From Palleronia abyssalis (GTDB lineage Bacteria; Pseudomonadota; Alphaproteobacteria; Rhodobacterales; Rhodobacteraceae): DNA of 64,000 nt. This document shows, one piece after another, positions 1-8,398 of the stretch. The position numbers were made by a program, and so were the translations under genes. The notes below the pieces were generated by a model. That model saw only the letters and a program-made list of their open reading frames with translations. It searched no databases and had not been told where the DNA came from. The stretch is from assembly GCF_900302445.1 (NCBI RefSeq), contig NZ_ONZF01000004.1, positions 1-64,000 of the forward strand. Direction: 5' to 3'. The first letter of the stretch is position 1; each line of letters begins with the position of its first letter.

Positions 1-402
1 CGGTCATGTTCGCTCGGACAACGGCCCGGAGTTCATCGCCAAAGCTGTTCGGGACTGGATCAATGCCATGGGAGCGAAGACAGCATTCATCGAGCCCGGC
101 AGTCCTTGGGAGAACGGCTACTGTGAGAGCTTCAACTCGAAGCTCCGCGACGAGCTGCTGAACGGCGAGATCTTCTATAGCCTCGCCGAAGCCAAGATCA
201 TTATCGAGAGCTGGCGCAGGCATTACAACACGAAGCGACCGCACTCATCCTTGGGCTACCGGCCCCCAGCACCCGAGGTGGTGCAGTGGCCGGCTCCGCA
301 ATCCGGAGCCGCTTCGCCGGCCACTCCGGCCGTAGCGCCGAGTCCCGTCATGCACTAAGACTGAAACCGGACCTCCCGATTGGGGCAGGCCAGCCCCAAC
401 CT
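1..402 (+). mobile_element. 3' end of an IS3-family insertion sequence, cut by the window start
   Basis: The transposase frame runs in from the left edge and ends at 358. About 20 bases after its stop a GC-rich stretch begins (ggacctcccgattggggcag, roughly 379-398) that resembles the outer end of many IS3-family elements. The right boundary near 402 is an estimate, because the left end is outside the window and no target duplication can be checked. Confidence 0.6.
2..358 (+). CDS. IS3-family transposase OrfB, C-terminal fragment
   Basis: This is the end of the DDE integrase domain of an IS3-family transposase, which cuts and joins DNA during transposition. The frame is open from the left edge, so the start lies outside the window. 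The translation begins with the RSDNGPEF block that carries the second catalytic Asp. It continues through SPWENGYCESFNSKLRDELL, which carries the catalytic Glu, and the YNTKRPHSSLGYRPPAP tail. All three blocks are hallmarks of IS3 OrfB proteins. What is visible looks intact; whether the whole element is complete cannot be judged. It marks the left edge of a region rich in mobile DNA. Confidence 0.9.
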   Translation, partial: GHVRSDNGPEFIAKAVRDWINAMGAKTAFIEPGSPWENGYCESFNSKLRDELLNGEIFYSLAEAKIIIESWRRHYNTKRPHSSLGYRPPAPEVVQWPAPQSGAASPATPAVAPSPVMH

Positions 403-519
403 GCAGGTCGCACCAAGCGCTGGGGCGCCTGGTGCCAATCCGAAGTTCCTATCGGCTTGGATCTGAAAAAGCCGACCTTTACTGCGCGGGTCGCGATCGG
501 CTGTGGGGCGGAAGGGTGT

Positions 520-1764
520 TTATTCCTCGCAACCCCGAATTGGGCCGTAAAAAGAAGTGAACCTTGCGCCTGCCGACACTTTATCCCTAACGATAGATGT
601 AGATCGTGCGCGATCCTTAACGTGCTTCCATCGGGTTAACAAATCTTTATTAAACTCTTCTCTTAAACCGGCGAGCCCAAAAAAATTAAACTCCTTGTGC
701 AAGTTTATGCGCATATCCATGCGCCGCCCTCGCTCAGCCGTTCGGGTAAGATAGTCCCAAAATATACTTTCATTTATCGGATTCTTGTCAAATCTGAGTG
801 GGCATATTGGGACTGTTCCCTCTGGAAGGTCGACGGACCTTTGCTCCCTGAGCATTTCTGACAAATAAATTCCATGAATCCTCGCAGAAACCGAGTCCGC
901 CCACTTACGTGTTAATCTCCAGTACTCGTCGGAGAGATCCTTTTGGCCGTCAGCCTCCAGTGCTTCAGCAATTGCAAAATTAATAATTGAATATCGAAGT
1001 ATGGGGTGCGGGTGAAACTCTGCGCTCGCGATATCTAAAGACCTACTCCTTATGTCAAATAACGAAACCAGAAGTGCAATTGTGATAATTGATTCGCTCA
1101 AGGCCGCGCTAGGGGGTAGACCATGCTTCTTAAAAAGTTGCGTCTTTGCTATGACACTCGGCGCAAAGTACATTGCCGCAAATTGATCAGCCGCGACCTC
1201 ATACCCCTGCCTAAAGTCGAATTCTGAATATCCCAGTGTGTCGCTCGTCATCTCACTGTCATTAGATCTGCAATATTCAAAATATTCGAGATGGCCAAGG
1301 CTTACATGGCCAAGTTCGTGGTGAAGAAGAAAATTTACAAAGTCAAACACCGATTGGATCAAGGTAAAATCCGCCGGATGATTGCAGTATTCCATGGCAA
1401 GACTCTGGGCCGTCTCTTGGCAAAATGCCTCATTCGGATCAAAAACTAGCTTGAGCCTGGTTGGAATGTGAAATTCGATTTGCCGCCTGTCAGTGTAAGA
1501 TTGAACATGATCGACTGGATCAATCTTAGTAGAGAATCTAAAAAGACTAGACAGCAAGATAAAGCGATCAAGAAGTCCAAGCGGGAAGTAGATCTTGTAG
1601 TTATTGGGCGCAAGCCTTCGAACGCTTACCTGAATTCCATGGCTTTCGAACGGGCGCAAAGCGATGGTCGCGCTGTGTCGAGCAGCGAGTGAATCGATAT
1701 TGGAGCGGAGATGCGAGGTGATTTCTGAAAATAGTTGAGCCGTCGAAAGCATATTAAACTTCAC
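520..1764 (-). CDS. Putative HExxH zinc metallopeptidase of an AT-rich three-gene cassette
   Basis: This 414-residue protein has a gluzincin-like signature: HHELGHVSLGH at 148-158 gives HExxH (His149, Glu150, His153), and YEVAADQFA places Glu189 as the likely third zinc ligand about 36 residues on. An HPHP motif follows at 251-254. No signal peptide is seen, so a cytoplasmic role is likely. The arrangement recalls IrrE/ImmA-type and Lit-type (phage exclusion) peptidases, but I cannot assign a family. The start is GTG and overlaps the stop of the upstream gene by four bases (GTGA), so translation is probably coupled. The gene is visibly richer in A and T than the chromosome around it and sits between an IS3 remnant and an IS91-type unit, which suggests horizontal transfer. 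The substrate is unknown. Confidence 0.75.
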   Translation of the reverse strand: MKFNMLSTAQLFSEITSHLRSNIDSLAARHSATIALRPFESHGIQVSVRRLAPNNYKIYFPLGLLDRFILLSSLFRFSTKIDPVDHVQSYTDRRQIEFHIPTRLKLVFDPNEAFCQETAQSLAMEYCNHPADFTLIQSVFDFVNFLLHHELGHVSLGHLEYFEYCRSNDSEMTSDTLGYSEFDFRQGYEVAADQFAAMYFAPSVIAKTQLFKKHGLPPSAALSESIITIALLVSLFDIRSRSLDIASAEFHPHPILRYSIINFAIAEALEADGQKDLSDEYWRLTRKWADSVSARIHGIYLSEMLREQRSVDLPEGTVPICPLRFDKNPINESIFWDYLTRTAERGRRMDMRINLHKEFNFFGLAGLREEFNKDLLTRWKHVKDRARSTSIVRDKVSAGARFTSFYGPIRGCEE

Positions 1765-2126
1765 CGAGGAACTTTGCCTTCACAAATCTTGCGCAGTCCA
1801 AATTTAATAATAAGGGCAGTAACAACGAAAACTGGGGGACCGCCTAATGCCGACAGTGCAACATCTAAGACAGCAAGAATTACATCGCGCGACACAATTT
1901 CTTCGTTCGACTTAATGAACTCCCTAACTTCATCGCGGCTGCATAATTGTCCACGAAGTTCGACGATGTGATCCGCAAGAATAGTGCGGCCGAGCGCCTT
2001 TCCTGTTTCTTCATTGCCTTCACTGGCTCCAAAAGCAACAAGCCCGTCACTATTGGCGAGCTTCAGATAAAGATTATCAGCGTCCAGTCGGAGTAAATTC
2101 TCAATTTGACGTATAGATTCTTTCAA
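1761..2126 (-). CDS. Small protein with hydrophobic C-terminal segment, middle gene of the peptidase cassette
   Basis: I do not recognise this 121-residue protein. The first 75 residues look helical and charged. The stretch from about residue 80 to 112 is hydrophobic and rich in Ala, Gly and Val (VILAVLDVALSALGG, then VFVVTALIIKFG), which could be one or two membrane segments or a buried helical hairpin. The start is TTG at 2126 and overlaps the stop of the preceding gene (TTGA). An AGAGGA about ten bases upstream could be the ribosome site. Its own stop overlaps the GTG start of the metallopeptidase gene. The tight packing argues that the three products work together. A membrane-active effector and a protease partner are both possible; neither is shown by the sequence. 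Confidence 0.65.
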   Translation of the reverse strand: MKESIRQIENLLRLDADNLYLKLANSDGLVAFGASEGNEETGKALGRTILADHIVELRGQLCSRDEVREFIKSNEEIVSRDVILAVLDVALSALGGPPVFVVTALIIKFGLRKICEGKVPR

Positions 2127-2353
2127 TGTTGCGATATCCTCTTGACATTGACATTGACATTGACATTGACATTGACATTGATGATCGCGCGGAATAAGAA
2201 CGGAAAAGTCGAAATATTTGCAAGACGCGTTCGGCCTCCAAGGCTGCTAAGTTCATCCTTGACTAGAATGACCTGAAGATCCATCAAATAGTTTGAGAGC
2301 GACAAGGTCTTTGCATGACTGCCTTCTAAGTGTATCTCGAGATACGTCTGCAC
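2123..2353 (-). CDS. Small protein with a variable Asn-Val repeat, first gene of the peptidase cassette
   Basis: This 76-residue frame begins with GTG at 2353 and has a purine-rich AAAAGGGG just upstream. The N-terminal 40 residues look like a folded domain (YLEIHLEGSHAKTLSLSNYL). Residues 58-70 are an alternating Asn-Val run encoded by a tandem hexamer. The frame stays open upstream of the GTG without a stop for at least ten codons, and the upstream DNA is a dispersed non-coding repeat, so the gene may have lost its original start. The repeat may also have replaced the original C-terminus. No family could be recognised. It is the promoter-proximal gene of the operon. Confidence 0.5.
   Translation of the reverse strand: MQTYLEIHLEGSHAKTLSLSNYLMDLQVILVKDELSSLGGRTRLANISTFPFLFRAIINVNVNVNVNVNVKRISQH
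2142..2181 (+). repeat. Tandem hexanucleotide repeat (TTGACA)6 plus partial unit
   Basis: Six perfect TTGACA units run from 2142 to 2177, followed by a partial TTGA. On the coding (minus) strand the unit reads as Asn-Val codons inside the 76-residue gene. Slippage in whole units would change protein length by two residues without shifting the frame. Confidence 0.95.
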
Positions 2354-2552
2354 GCCCCTTTTGGTTGCAGAATTTTTAGGGATACCCCGCGGTCATCGAT
2401 ATGACAGCCTCGCGCAATCCGGGCTCATGACCACCTTTCCACGCTGCACAAATCCGTGGCTCGCCAAGATTTGCCAACGCCCGGTTCCTACGCTTTGCCG
2501 TCACGCAAAGAGCCGCATGCTGCGTTTGCAGCGGACTACCGGAAGGTCCGCT

Positions 2553-2645
2553 CAGCGGTCTCTGGCCGTCGGAAAATGCTGCGCGACGCAAGAACGACCG
2601 CTACGGTGAAGCTGCGCCGCGGCGTGGTCACCCAATCCCAAGGTC
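2553..2645 (+). repeat. Dispersed repeat type 2, copy A
   Basis: The segment shares about three quarters of its bases with the reverse complement of 10645-10738. The best-conserved blocks are AAAATGCTGCGCGA and CGGTGAAGCTGCG followed by CGCGGCGT. Both ends are marked by CAGCGGTC and CCAAGGTC. Confidence 0.7.
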
Positions 2646-2657
2646 GGCAATGGTGTA

Positions 2658-2724
2658 GGTTTTCCGATGCGGGTCGCGGCGGAATGCTGCTGGCTCACGC
2701 GACCACGACCTGCGTTAGAAAACC
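2658..2724 (+). repeat. 67-bp dispersed hairpin element, copy A
   Basis: The element starts with GGTTTTCC and ends with GAAAACC. Its 22-base arms are inverted repeats of each other (17 of 22 positions), so it can fold into a hairpin. The reverse complement of 5350-5416 matches it along its length except for about ten central bases. Confidence 0.8.
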
Positions 2725-2908
2725 TTCACCACAGCTGACCTTCGGCGCTCGAATCGACCGGGTCCGCTCAAGGCCCACGGACGAAGCCGCTCCGCGGCAT
2801 TGGCGCTTTTGGCTTATGGCGTGAGCCGCCTGTAACGTTGAGCATTTTGTGATGCGGCCGACCTGGCTGACGATTGGGACCTTCTCAATCATCAGACAGG
2901 AGGTTCCC

Positions 2909-3877
2909 ATGACGGAGGAGAGAGTAACACCGCTGCGCCAGCGGATGATCGAAGACATGCGCATCCGCGGAATGGTCGACAAAGCGCAGAAGTCCCATCT
3001 TCGGGCGATCAAGGATTTTGCGGCCTTCCTTGGACGACCGCCCGACGCGGCGACGCCGGATGATCTGCGCGCCTACCAGCTCCACATGACGGACACCGGG
3101 GTCACGCCATCGACGTTCAACGTGCGGATCGTGGCACTGCGGTTCTTCTTCGGCATGACCTGCGGGCGGGAGGAGATGAAGCGTTACATGCAATTCCGCA
3201 CCGAACCGCGGAAACTGCCGGTCGTGTTCAGCGTCGAGGAGGTGTCCGACATCTTGATGGCGGCGCCGGGGCCCGGGCTCAAGTATCGTGCCGCGCTCAG
3301 CATCTCCTACGGCGCGGGGCTCCGGGCGGCCGAGGTCTGCAACCTCAAGATCGGCGGCATCGACAGCGACCGGATGCTGATCCACGTCGAGCAGGGCAAG
3401 GGCCAGAAGGACCGCAAGGTCATGCTGTCGCCCGGATTGCTGGAGCTGTTGCGCGCCTGGTGGCGCGAGGCCCGGCCGGAGGGTTGGCTGTTCCCCGCTG
3501 CCCGGCAGGCGAATGCACGCATTCGCTGAGAGGGGGCAAGCCGAAGATCAACCCGATCTCACCGCGCCAACTGAACCGCGTTTTCACCTCGGCCAAACAC
3601 ATGGCCGGGGTCAAGAAGCCCGCCACCTTGCACACGCTGCGCCACAGCTTCGCGACGCACCTGTTGGAGGCCAACATGGACGTGCGGGTGATCCAGGTGC
3701 TCCTCGGCCACGGCCCGAGCTGACGACCACCGCGCGATACACCCATGTGGCCACTCACTGCCCGGCAGTGCATTGCGCAGCAATGTCACGAGAGGAGAGA
3801 CGATCCGCGACACGGTCAGCCCCTACGAGATGCTGGCCAGGTTGCAGGATCAGACGGTGAAGCGAAGTCTGGAGTGA
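2909..3877 (+). pseudogene. Tyrosine recombinase/integrase, frameshifted
   Basis: The frame begins at an ATG with AGGAGG eight bases before it. It reads a SAM-like N-terminal domain, then the catalytic domain with the first Arg ([12 protein letters not shown]) and Lys (QGKGQKDRK). Near 3520 the reading shifts to the frame holding [13 protein letters not shown] and VLLGH. Near 3716 it shifts again to give TTARYTHVATH with the catalytic Tyr. A third shift near 3800 gives the family's normal tail, ending in TVKRSLE and a stop at 3877. All catalytic parts are present but spread over several frames, so no intact recombinase can be made. The enzyme normally cuts and rejoins DNA and accompanies the IS91-type transposase that follows. 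Confidence 0.9.
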
Positions 3878-3889
3878 CCGGGCGCCGGG

Positions 3890-5084
3890 GTGGCCCGGCC
3901 AAAGCTGGAGATTGCTGACATCTTCCGTGCCCATGGTCCTGCGTGGCGACAGGCCAATGCCGGGCGTATCAGCCTGTCCCAGCTCAAGGTGATGTCAGCG
4001 ATCGAGGCCTGCCGGACCGAGGCGCTCGGCGGGCATGTTGCCGGCTGTGCCAAGTGCGGCCATCACCATATTGCCTACAATTCCTGCAAGAACCGCCACT
4101 GCCCGAAATGTCAGGGACCGGCGGCGCGCGACTGGATGGCGGCGGGCCGAAGACCTGCTGCCCGTGGAATACTTCCACGTCGTTTTCACCCTTCCGGCGG
4201 AGATCGCGCGGATCGCGTTCTGGAACAAGAAGGCGGTCTACGGGCTGCTGTTCAAGGCATCGGCGCAAACGGTGATAACCATCGCGGCCGATCCCAAGCG
4301 CATGGGCGCGCGCGTGGGCATGACCAGCGTGCTGCACATCTGGGGATCGGCGCTGACGCACCACCCGCACATCCACATGATCGTTCCGGGTGGCGGCCTG
4401 TCGCCCGACGGCACTAGGTGGGTTGCCTGCAAGCCGGGGTTCTTCCTGCATGTGCGGGTTCTATCGCGGCTGTTTCGACGCCTGTTTCTGGACGGGCTGA
4501 GGGATCTGCACCGCGCCGGTCAGCTGGCCTTCTTCGGCGATCTGGCCGAGTTGGCCGATGCTGACACCTTCACCGCCTAGCTCGCCCCCTTCCGCAAAAC
4601 CGAATGGGTGGTCTATGCCAAGCCGCCCTTCGGAGGACCCGACACCGTGCTGGCCTACCTGAGCCGCTATACCCACCGGGTGGCGATCTCGAACGCCCGC
4701 CTGATCAGCGCCGATGCCCAGACCGTCGCCTTCCGCTGGAAGGATTACCGCGTAAAATCCGGGGACCGGCAAAAGGTCATGCGACTGGCCACGCCCGAGT
4801 TCATCCGCCGCTTCCTGATCCACGTCCTGCCCGACAACTTCCACCGCATCCGGCATTACGGTCTGCTGGCCAGCTCGGCCCGCAAGGCCAACATCAGAAA
4901 GGCCCGCGCCTTGCTCTGCGTCCAACAGCCTGAACAGGTCGCCGTGCCGGAACCACAGGCCGAGGCTCCGCTCACCCTGCGCGAGCCATGCCCCTGCTGC
5001 GGCGGGCCCATGCGCATCATTGAGATCTTCAGGCGAGGACAGAAACCAATGTCGCGCGCACCTCCGAGGGAGCAGGCAGCATGA
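3890..5084 (+). pseudogene. IS91-family transposase, frameshift plus internal stop
   Basis: The product is an IS91/IS801-type rolling-circle transposase (HUH-like). The N-terminal zinc-binding region is clear: CAKCGHHHIAYNSCKNRHCP. A frameshift near 4135 moves the reading from one frame to the next, where HVVFTLP and LTHHPHIHMIVPGGGLS follow; the latter contains the His-x-His metal-binding motif. A TAG at 4578-4580 then interrupts the same frame before LSRYTHRVAISNARL and a cysteine-rich tail (CPCCGGPM). The total length, about 395 codons, fits the family. It lies 12 bases behind the broken recombinase and shares its decay. Translation from internal ATGs would give only fragments. Confidence 0.9.
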
Positions 5085-5689
5085 CACACCCCCTATCGTC
5101 CGCCACAGAACAGCAACGGCTGTGCCTCGCAGATCCGGCCAAGCCCGCGTGCGCTTATCGTTCCGCGGCACGACACACGGCGGCAATCACGGCGCAACCA
5201 GCAGCTTTGTCGGGATCACCGAACGAGTTTGCCCCCGTCTCAGGCGCCATGCGAACCTTCAGCCGCACCCCTGAAGCAGTCGCTGCCTCGCCCGTCCGCG
5301 TACTTTCCCCATAGATTGCGCCAAGACCCCCGCGGCTTCCTCCTTGGGAGGTTTTCCAACACGGGTCGTGGTCCCGCCAGTGCGCAACGTTTCGCCGCGA
5401 TCCGCATCAGAAAACCTTCACCGAAGCCGAAATTCGTCATCAGCTTAATGTGCTGCATCGCGGCCACTGAAAGCTGCCGTTCGCCGCATTTGCGAACCGC
5501 GGTAACGGTCGGAGGTCAGCTATGCGCACTAAGAGGCAATTAAGTCTGCCTGCCGGACGTCACCCCGGGCTTATGTCCGTATGCCCCAAGGCTTGCGACA
5601 ATTTCGGTCAACAGCGGTTTACGACAGTCCCGACGGCCGACTCTTGACGCAGTGCATCGTTGCCTCTGCATGCACCTTCCGCGCTTGGG
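5085..5689. other. Non-coding stretch with a dispersed element
   Basis: About 600 bases separate the IS91-type remnant from the end of the propeller-protein gene. I see no credible gene on either strand. The region holds one copy of the 67-bp hairpin element and otherwise unremarkable GC-rich sequence. Confidence 0.6.
5350..5416 (-). repeat. 67-bp dispersed hairpin element, copy B (inverted)
   Basis: This copy has exactly the same length as copy A and matches its reverse complement: both outer thirds are nearly identical, mostly differing by transitions, and only a central block of about ten bases differs. The two copies face each other across the recombinase/IS91 remnant. Confidence 0.8.
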
Positions 5690-8398
5690 TCACCGAGGTT
5701 GCACTCGCTCGGATTGGATTTGATCCTGGACGTCCTGGGAAAGGCCAGACCAGACGAGGTCGACCAACTGAGCGCCATCCGGAACATCCTCGGCCCCCCA
5801 GTCGAACGTAATTCGAGGGGGACCATAAGAGAGCCTATGGCCGTCTATGCTGTATGATGCCGCATCCATCGGGGCATAATCTCCAGGTTCAGGTGGGAGT
5901 TCGTTTCCGTCGAGGTCCACGACAGTGATCCCGCCCTCTGAATTGCCCGACTGCGTCACGATGACGACGGCCGAGCCTTCGCGGGTCCAGTATACGGGAC
6001 GTCCACCGGGAATGGTCAGGATCTCGCCACCGCCTTCGTCGAAAAGAACGCTGGATTCGCCGGTCAGGATAAAGGCTTCACCATGCGGCGATGGCCATAT
6101 CGACTGTCCGGCGACCGCGCCGGTTCCTGGCGGCAAGGCAAACCGATCGATGAAAGACCCGTTCTTGTAGATCAGGATTTCCGTCGGGGAAATGTCTGGT
6201 CTTCCGGGTACTCCTCCCGAGATATCCGGTCGGGCAGGTATCCCACCGGGCACTTCAGGCCTTCCGGGTATCTCTCCAGGCATGCCCGGTTGTCCGGGCA
6301 CACCACCGGACATCATAAGCTTCATCCCGGAAATGAAGAGCCGTCCGTCGCCGCCCCATCCCATCGGATTGGGACTTACAAGATCCGCGGGAACCGGCAC
6401 CTCTTCGACCATTTCGCCAGTATCCGCTGCGAACAGCATGATGCGGCCATCATTACCGGCGGCAACCAATCGCCCGTCAGGAGAAAAGCCACCGCTAAAT
6501 ACGGAATCTCTTTGAAACTCATCGTAAACAAGATCGGGGATCATCAAATCCCTGACGAGCGTGCCGTCGCTCGACCGGAAAATAGAGACCCTGTCGCGGG
6601 TTTCGGGAAGCAGGATGAACTGCGATCCGTCCGGGGAGAAAAAGACCGTCGACAGCGTGTTGAAGTTGGTGGCGGGAAGGTCAGCATGGGTGATCGCTAC
6701 GACGATCTCGCCGAGTTCAACGTCGACCAGATGTGCTGAAAACGACTGCTGATCGGGCCGAGGTTGCATCACGACGCCGCGCGATCCTGTGCGATTGACG
6801 ACGTAGATGGCCTGCTGTCGATCTTCGAGGATGGCGGGGCGAGCCGCGTAGGACCTCCGCAGCATCCTGTGCGCCTCATCGAACCGTTCGAGATCGCTCG
6901 CTGATGGGTTGGCCGGTATCCCTTTCAGCGAGGCGATGATCGCCTCCTGTTTCTGCCCGGCCGCCAAGTGACGCGCGGCAATCCGCGCGAAGTCTCGGGA
7001 TGCATCGTCAGCCGACAGATTGAGAGCCGTATTGACCGCCGATATTCCTGCTCCTTGTGCCGCATCCGGAACGATGGAAACGGCCAAATCAAACAGGTCC
7101 ATACCAGTCGGGACGCCCTTGCCGCGATAGCGAGGTCCGCTGTTCTCTCCCAAAGAAGAGACCCCCAGAAGATCGCCCTCCGTGGAGAAGACCATCGCAC
7201 CGAAGGGACCATAATCCTGCGCTATCGGGTCGATCAGATGACCGTCCAGGTCACGTACAACAAGCTGGAGATCCTCAGCGTTCGCGGCATATAAGTTCGC
7301 CGGCCATACGATGGCCTCTCCACCACGCGTCAAGAAGGCCGGCATAGGAGAGCCCGGCATCACGGACCTTAGGCCTGTCTCTTTGGAGGCTACAATAGCA
7401 CCGGAATCCCCGGAGAGCACGAAATCGTCGCGTCCGGGATCTCGTGCGAAAGAGTAGGTCTCAACATCAAAATCGTCCAACACTGTTTTTTCGATGCCTG
7501 GTCCGATTTCGACGAGACGGCCTACCTTGTCCGAGAGCGACAAGAGAAGATTTCCGATCGCGGGTCCGCCAATGGTGAGGTTTTCCTCGTCGAGTCCGCG
7601 CAGGTTGGCTTCTCCAATGTCGAGAATTCCGCCAAGTTCGGTTTCGCCCACAAGAAAGCTTTTGTCGGAGAGCCAGCCTAAAACTCCGCGGGAGGTCGTA
7701 GGTCCAGTTATTTTGGCCATCTCGAAGCTGCGCTCAAAAATCAATTCCCCGCTTCGGCTATCCCTAATCACAAGGCCATTAGGACCACCGATCGCGAACA
7801 GTCGACTATCATCCGAGAAGCCCAGAGGTCTTTTCATGTCTTCGATCGCCACATCGAAGATTCGCTCACCAGTCACCGTATCGATGATGACGATGACACC
7901 GCCACCATAGAGGCTGGCTGATGCGTAGGCTCCATCAGGCGAGAATCTAAGATCCGAATCTGCGCGTAGACCCGTGGGGCTTTCGGCTATTTCAGCCGAA
8001 GCGATTTCGGCAATCATTGCGCCGCTTTGAGCGTCATGCAACGTGAGCGGGCGTCGATCGCCATCCGGGGCTCCATCAGCGATCAGCATTCGAGTACCGC
8101 CCGGATCGGTCGCTGCCACCACGCGATCGGAGTCCTCGATCACGACGATCCGGGAGGCGACCGCCCGCCAAAGGGCCTCCATGGCCTCTGGATAGAGATC
8201 GAGCTCCTCGACCGTCGGTTCGCTCGGGAGTGCCTCGAGAACAGCTCGAATGGCACCTTCGCGGTCCCCGCGTCCGAGCGATCTCAGCGACGCCTCCGCC
8301 GCGGCGCCGTCCTTCGGAAGAATCTGGTTTTGGTCTTGGGCATTGGTTTGGACTGTCAGGAGAATAACAGCCGTTGCAGATATGATGGAGCGCATCAT
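5690..8398 (-). CDS. Large exported WD40/beta-propeller-like protein with collagen-like insert
   Basis: The 902-residue product begins with a signal peptide (MMRSIISATAVILLTVQTNA), so it is probably periplasmic. The start at 8398 is chosen over an upstream ATG because GGAGGT sits seven bases before it. Two similar halves each begin with a helical Ala/Leu-rich block (about residues 25-70 and 475-520), then blades with FSPDG or similar turns (LRFSPDGAYA, FFSPDGSQF, FSPDGRLVA). Such helical leaders before WD40 blades are common in bacterial WD40 proteins. Around residues 694-737 lies a low-complexity run of PGxPG-type repeats in an otherwise globular blade. No enzymatic domain is seen. It stands alone on the minus strand. 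The role is unknown; a scaffold or binding function is inferred from the fold only. Confidence 0.8.
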   Translation of the reverse strand: MMRSIISATAVILLTVQTNAQDQNQILPKDGAAAEASLRSLGRGDREGAIRAVLEALPSEPTVEELDLYPEAMEALWRAVASRIVVIEDSDRVVAATDPGGTRMLIADGAPDGDRRPLTLHDAQSGAMIAEIASAEIAESPTGLRADSDLRFSPDGAYASASLYGGGVIVIIDTVTGERIFDVAIEDMKRPLGFSDDSRLFAIGGPNGLVIRDSRSGELIFERSFEMAKITGPTTSRGVLGWLSDKSFLVGETELGGILDIGEANLRGLDEENLTIGGPAIGNLLLSLSDKVGRLVEIGPGIEKTVLDDFDVETYSFARDPGRDDFVLSGDSGAIVASKETGLRSVMPGSPMPAFLTRGGEAIVWPANLYAANAEDLQLVVRDLDGHLIDPIAQDYGPFGAMVFSTEGDLLGVSSLGENSGPRYRGKGVPTGMDLFDLAVSIVPDAAQGAGISAVNTALNLSADDASRDFARIAARHLAAGQKQEAIIASLKGIPANPSASDLERFDEAHRMLRRSYAARPAILEDRQQAIYVVNRTGSRGVVMQPRPDQQSFSAHLVDVELGEIVVAITHADLPATNFNTLSTVFFSPDGSQFILLPETRDRVSIFRSSDGTLVRDLMIPDLVYDEFQRDSVFSGGFSPDGRLVAAGNDGRIMLFAADTGEMVEEVPVPADLVSPNPMGWGGDGRLFISGMKLMMSGGVPGQPGMPGEIPGRPEVPGGIPARPDISGGVPGRPDISPTEILIYKNGSFIDRFALPPGTGAVAGQSIWPSPHGEAFILTGESSVLFDEGGGEILTIPGGRPVYWTREGSAVVIVTQSGNSEGGITVVDLDGNELPPEPGDYAPMDAASYSIDGHRLSYGPPRITFDWGAEDVPDGAQLVDLVWSGLSQDVQDQIQSERVQPR

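Larger units (their letters stand above)
2354..2908. other. Non-coding stretch with two dispersed repeats
   Basis: I see no convincing gene here. Short open frames exist but follow GC bias and overlap two dispersed repeat elements (2553-2645 and 2658-2724). The last 60 bases lead into the recombinase gene, ending with AGGAGG in front of its ATG. Confidence 0.6.
2909..5084 (+). mobile_element. Decayed tyrosine-recombinase plus IS91-type transposition unit
   Basis: A tyrosine recombinase gene is followed after 12 bases by an IS91/IS801-type transposase gene on the same strand, a pairing known from alphaproteobacterial IS91-like elements. Both genes carry frame breaks, so the unit is probably inactive unless another copy acts in trans. 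Exact element ends were not identified. Confidence 0.75.

Noticed and set aside
2142-2200. Six TTGACA hexamers read on the plus strand as consensus -35 elements for an antisense promoter.
   Set aside because: The only sequence at a suitable distance for a -10 is TAAGAA (three of six matches). The hexamer is explained as a coding repeat on the other strand.
2456-2824. A 122-codon plus-strand frame (with a similar frame at 10508-10747 on the minus strand).
   Set aside because: Both frames coincide with dispersed repeats, lack ribosome sites, and have the Arg-rich make-up of GC-biased non-coding DNA.
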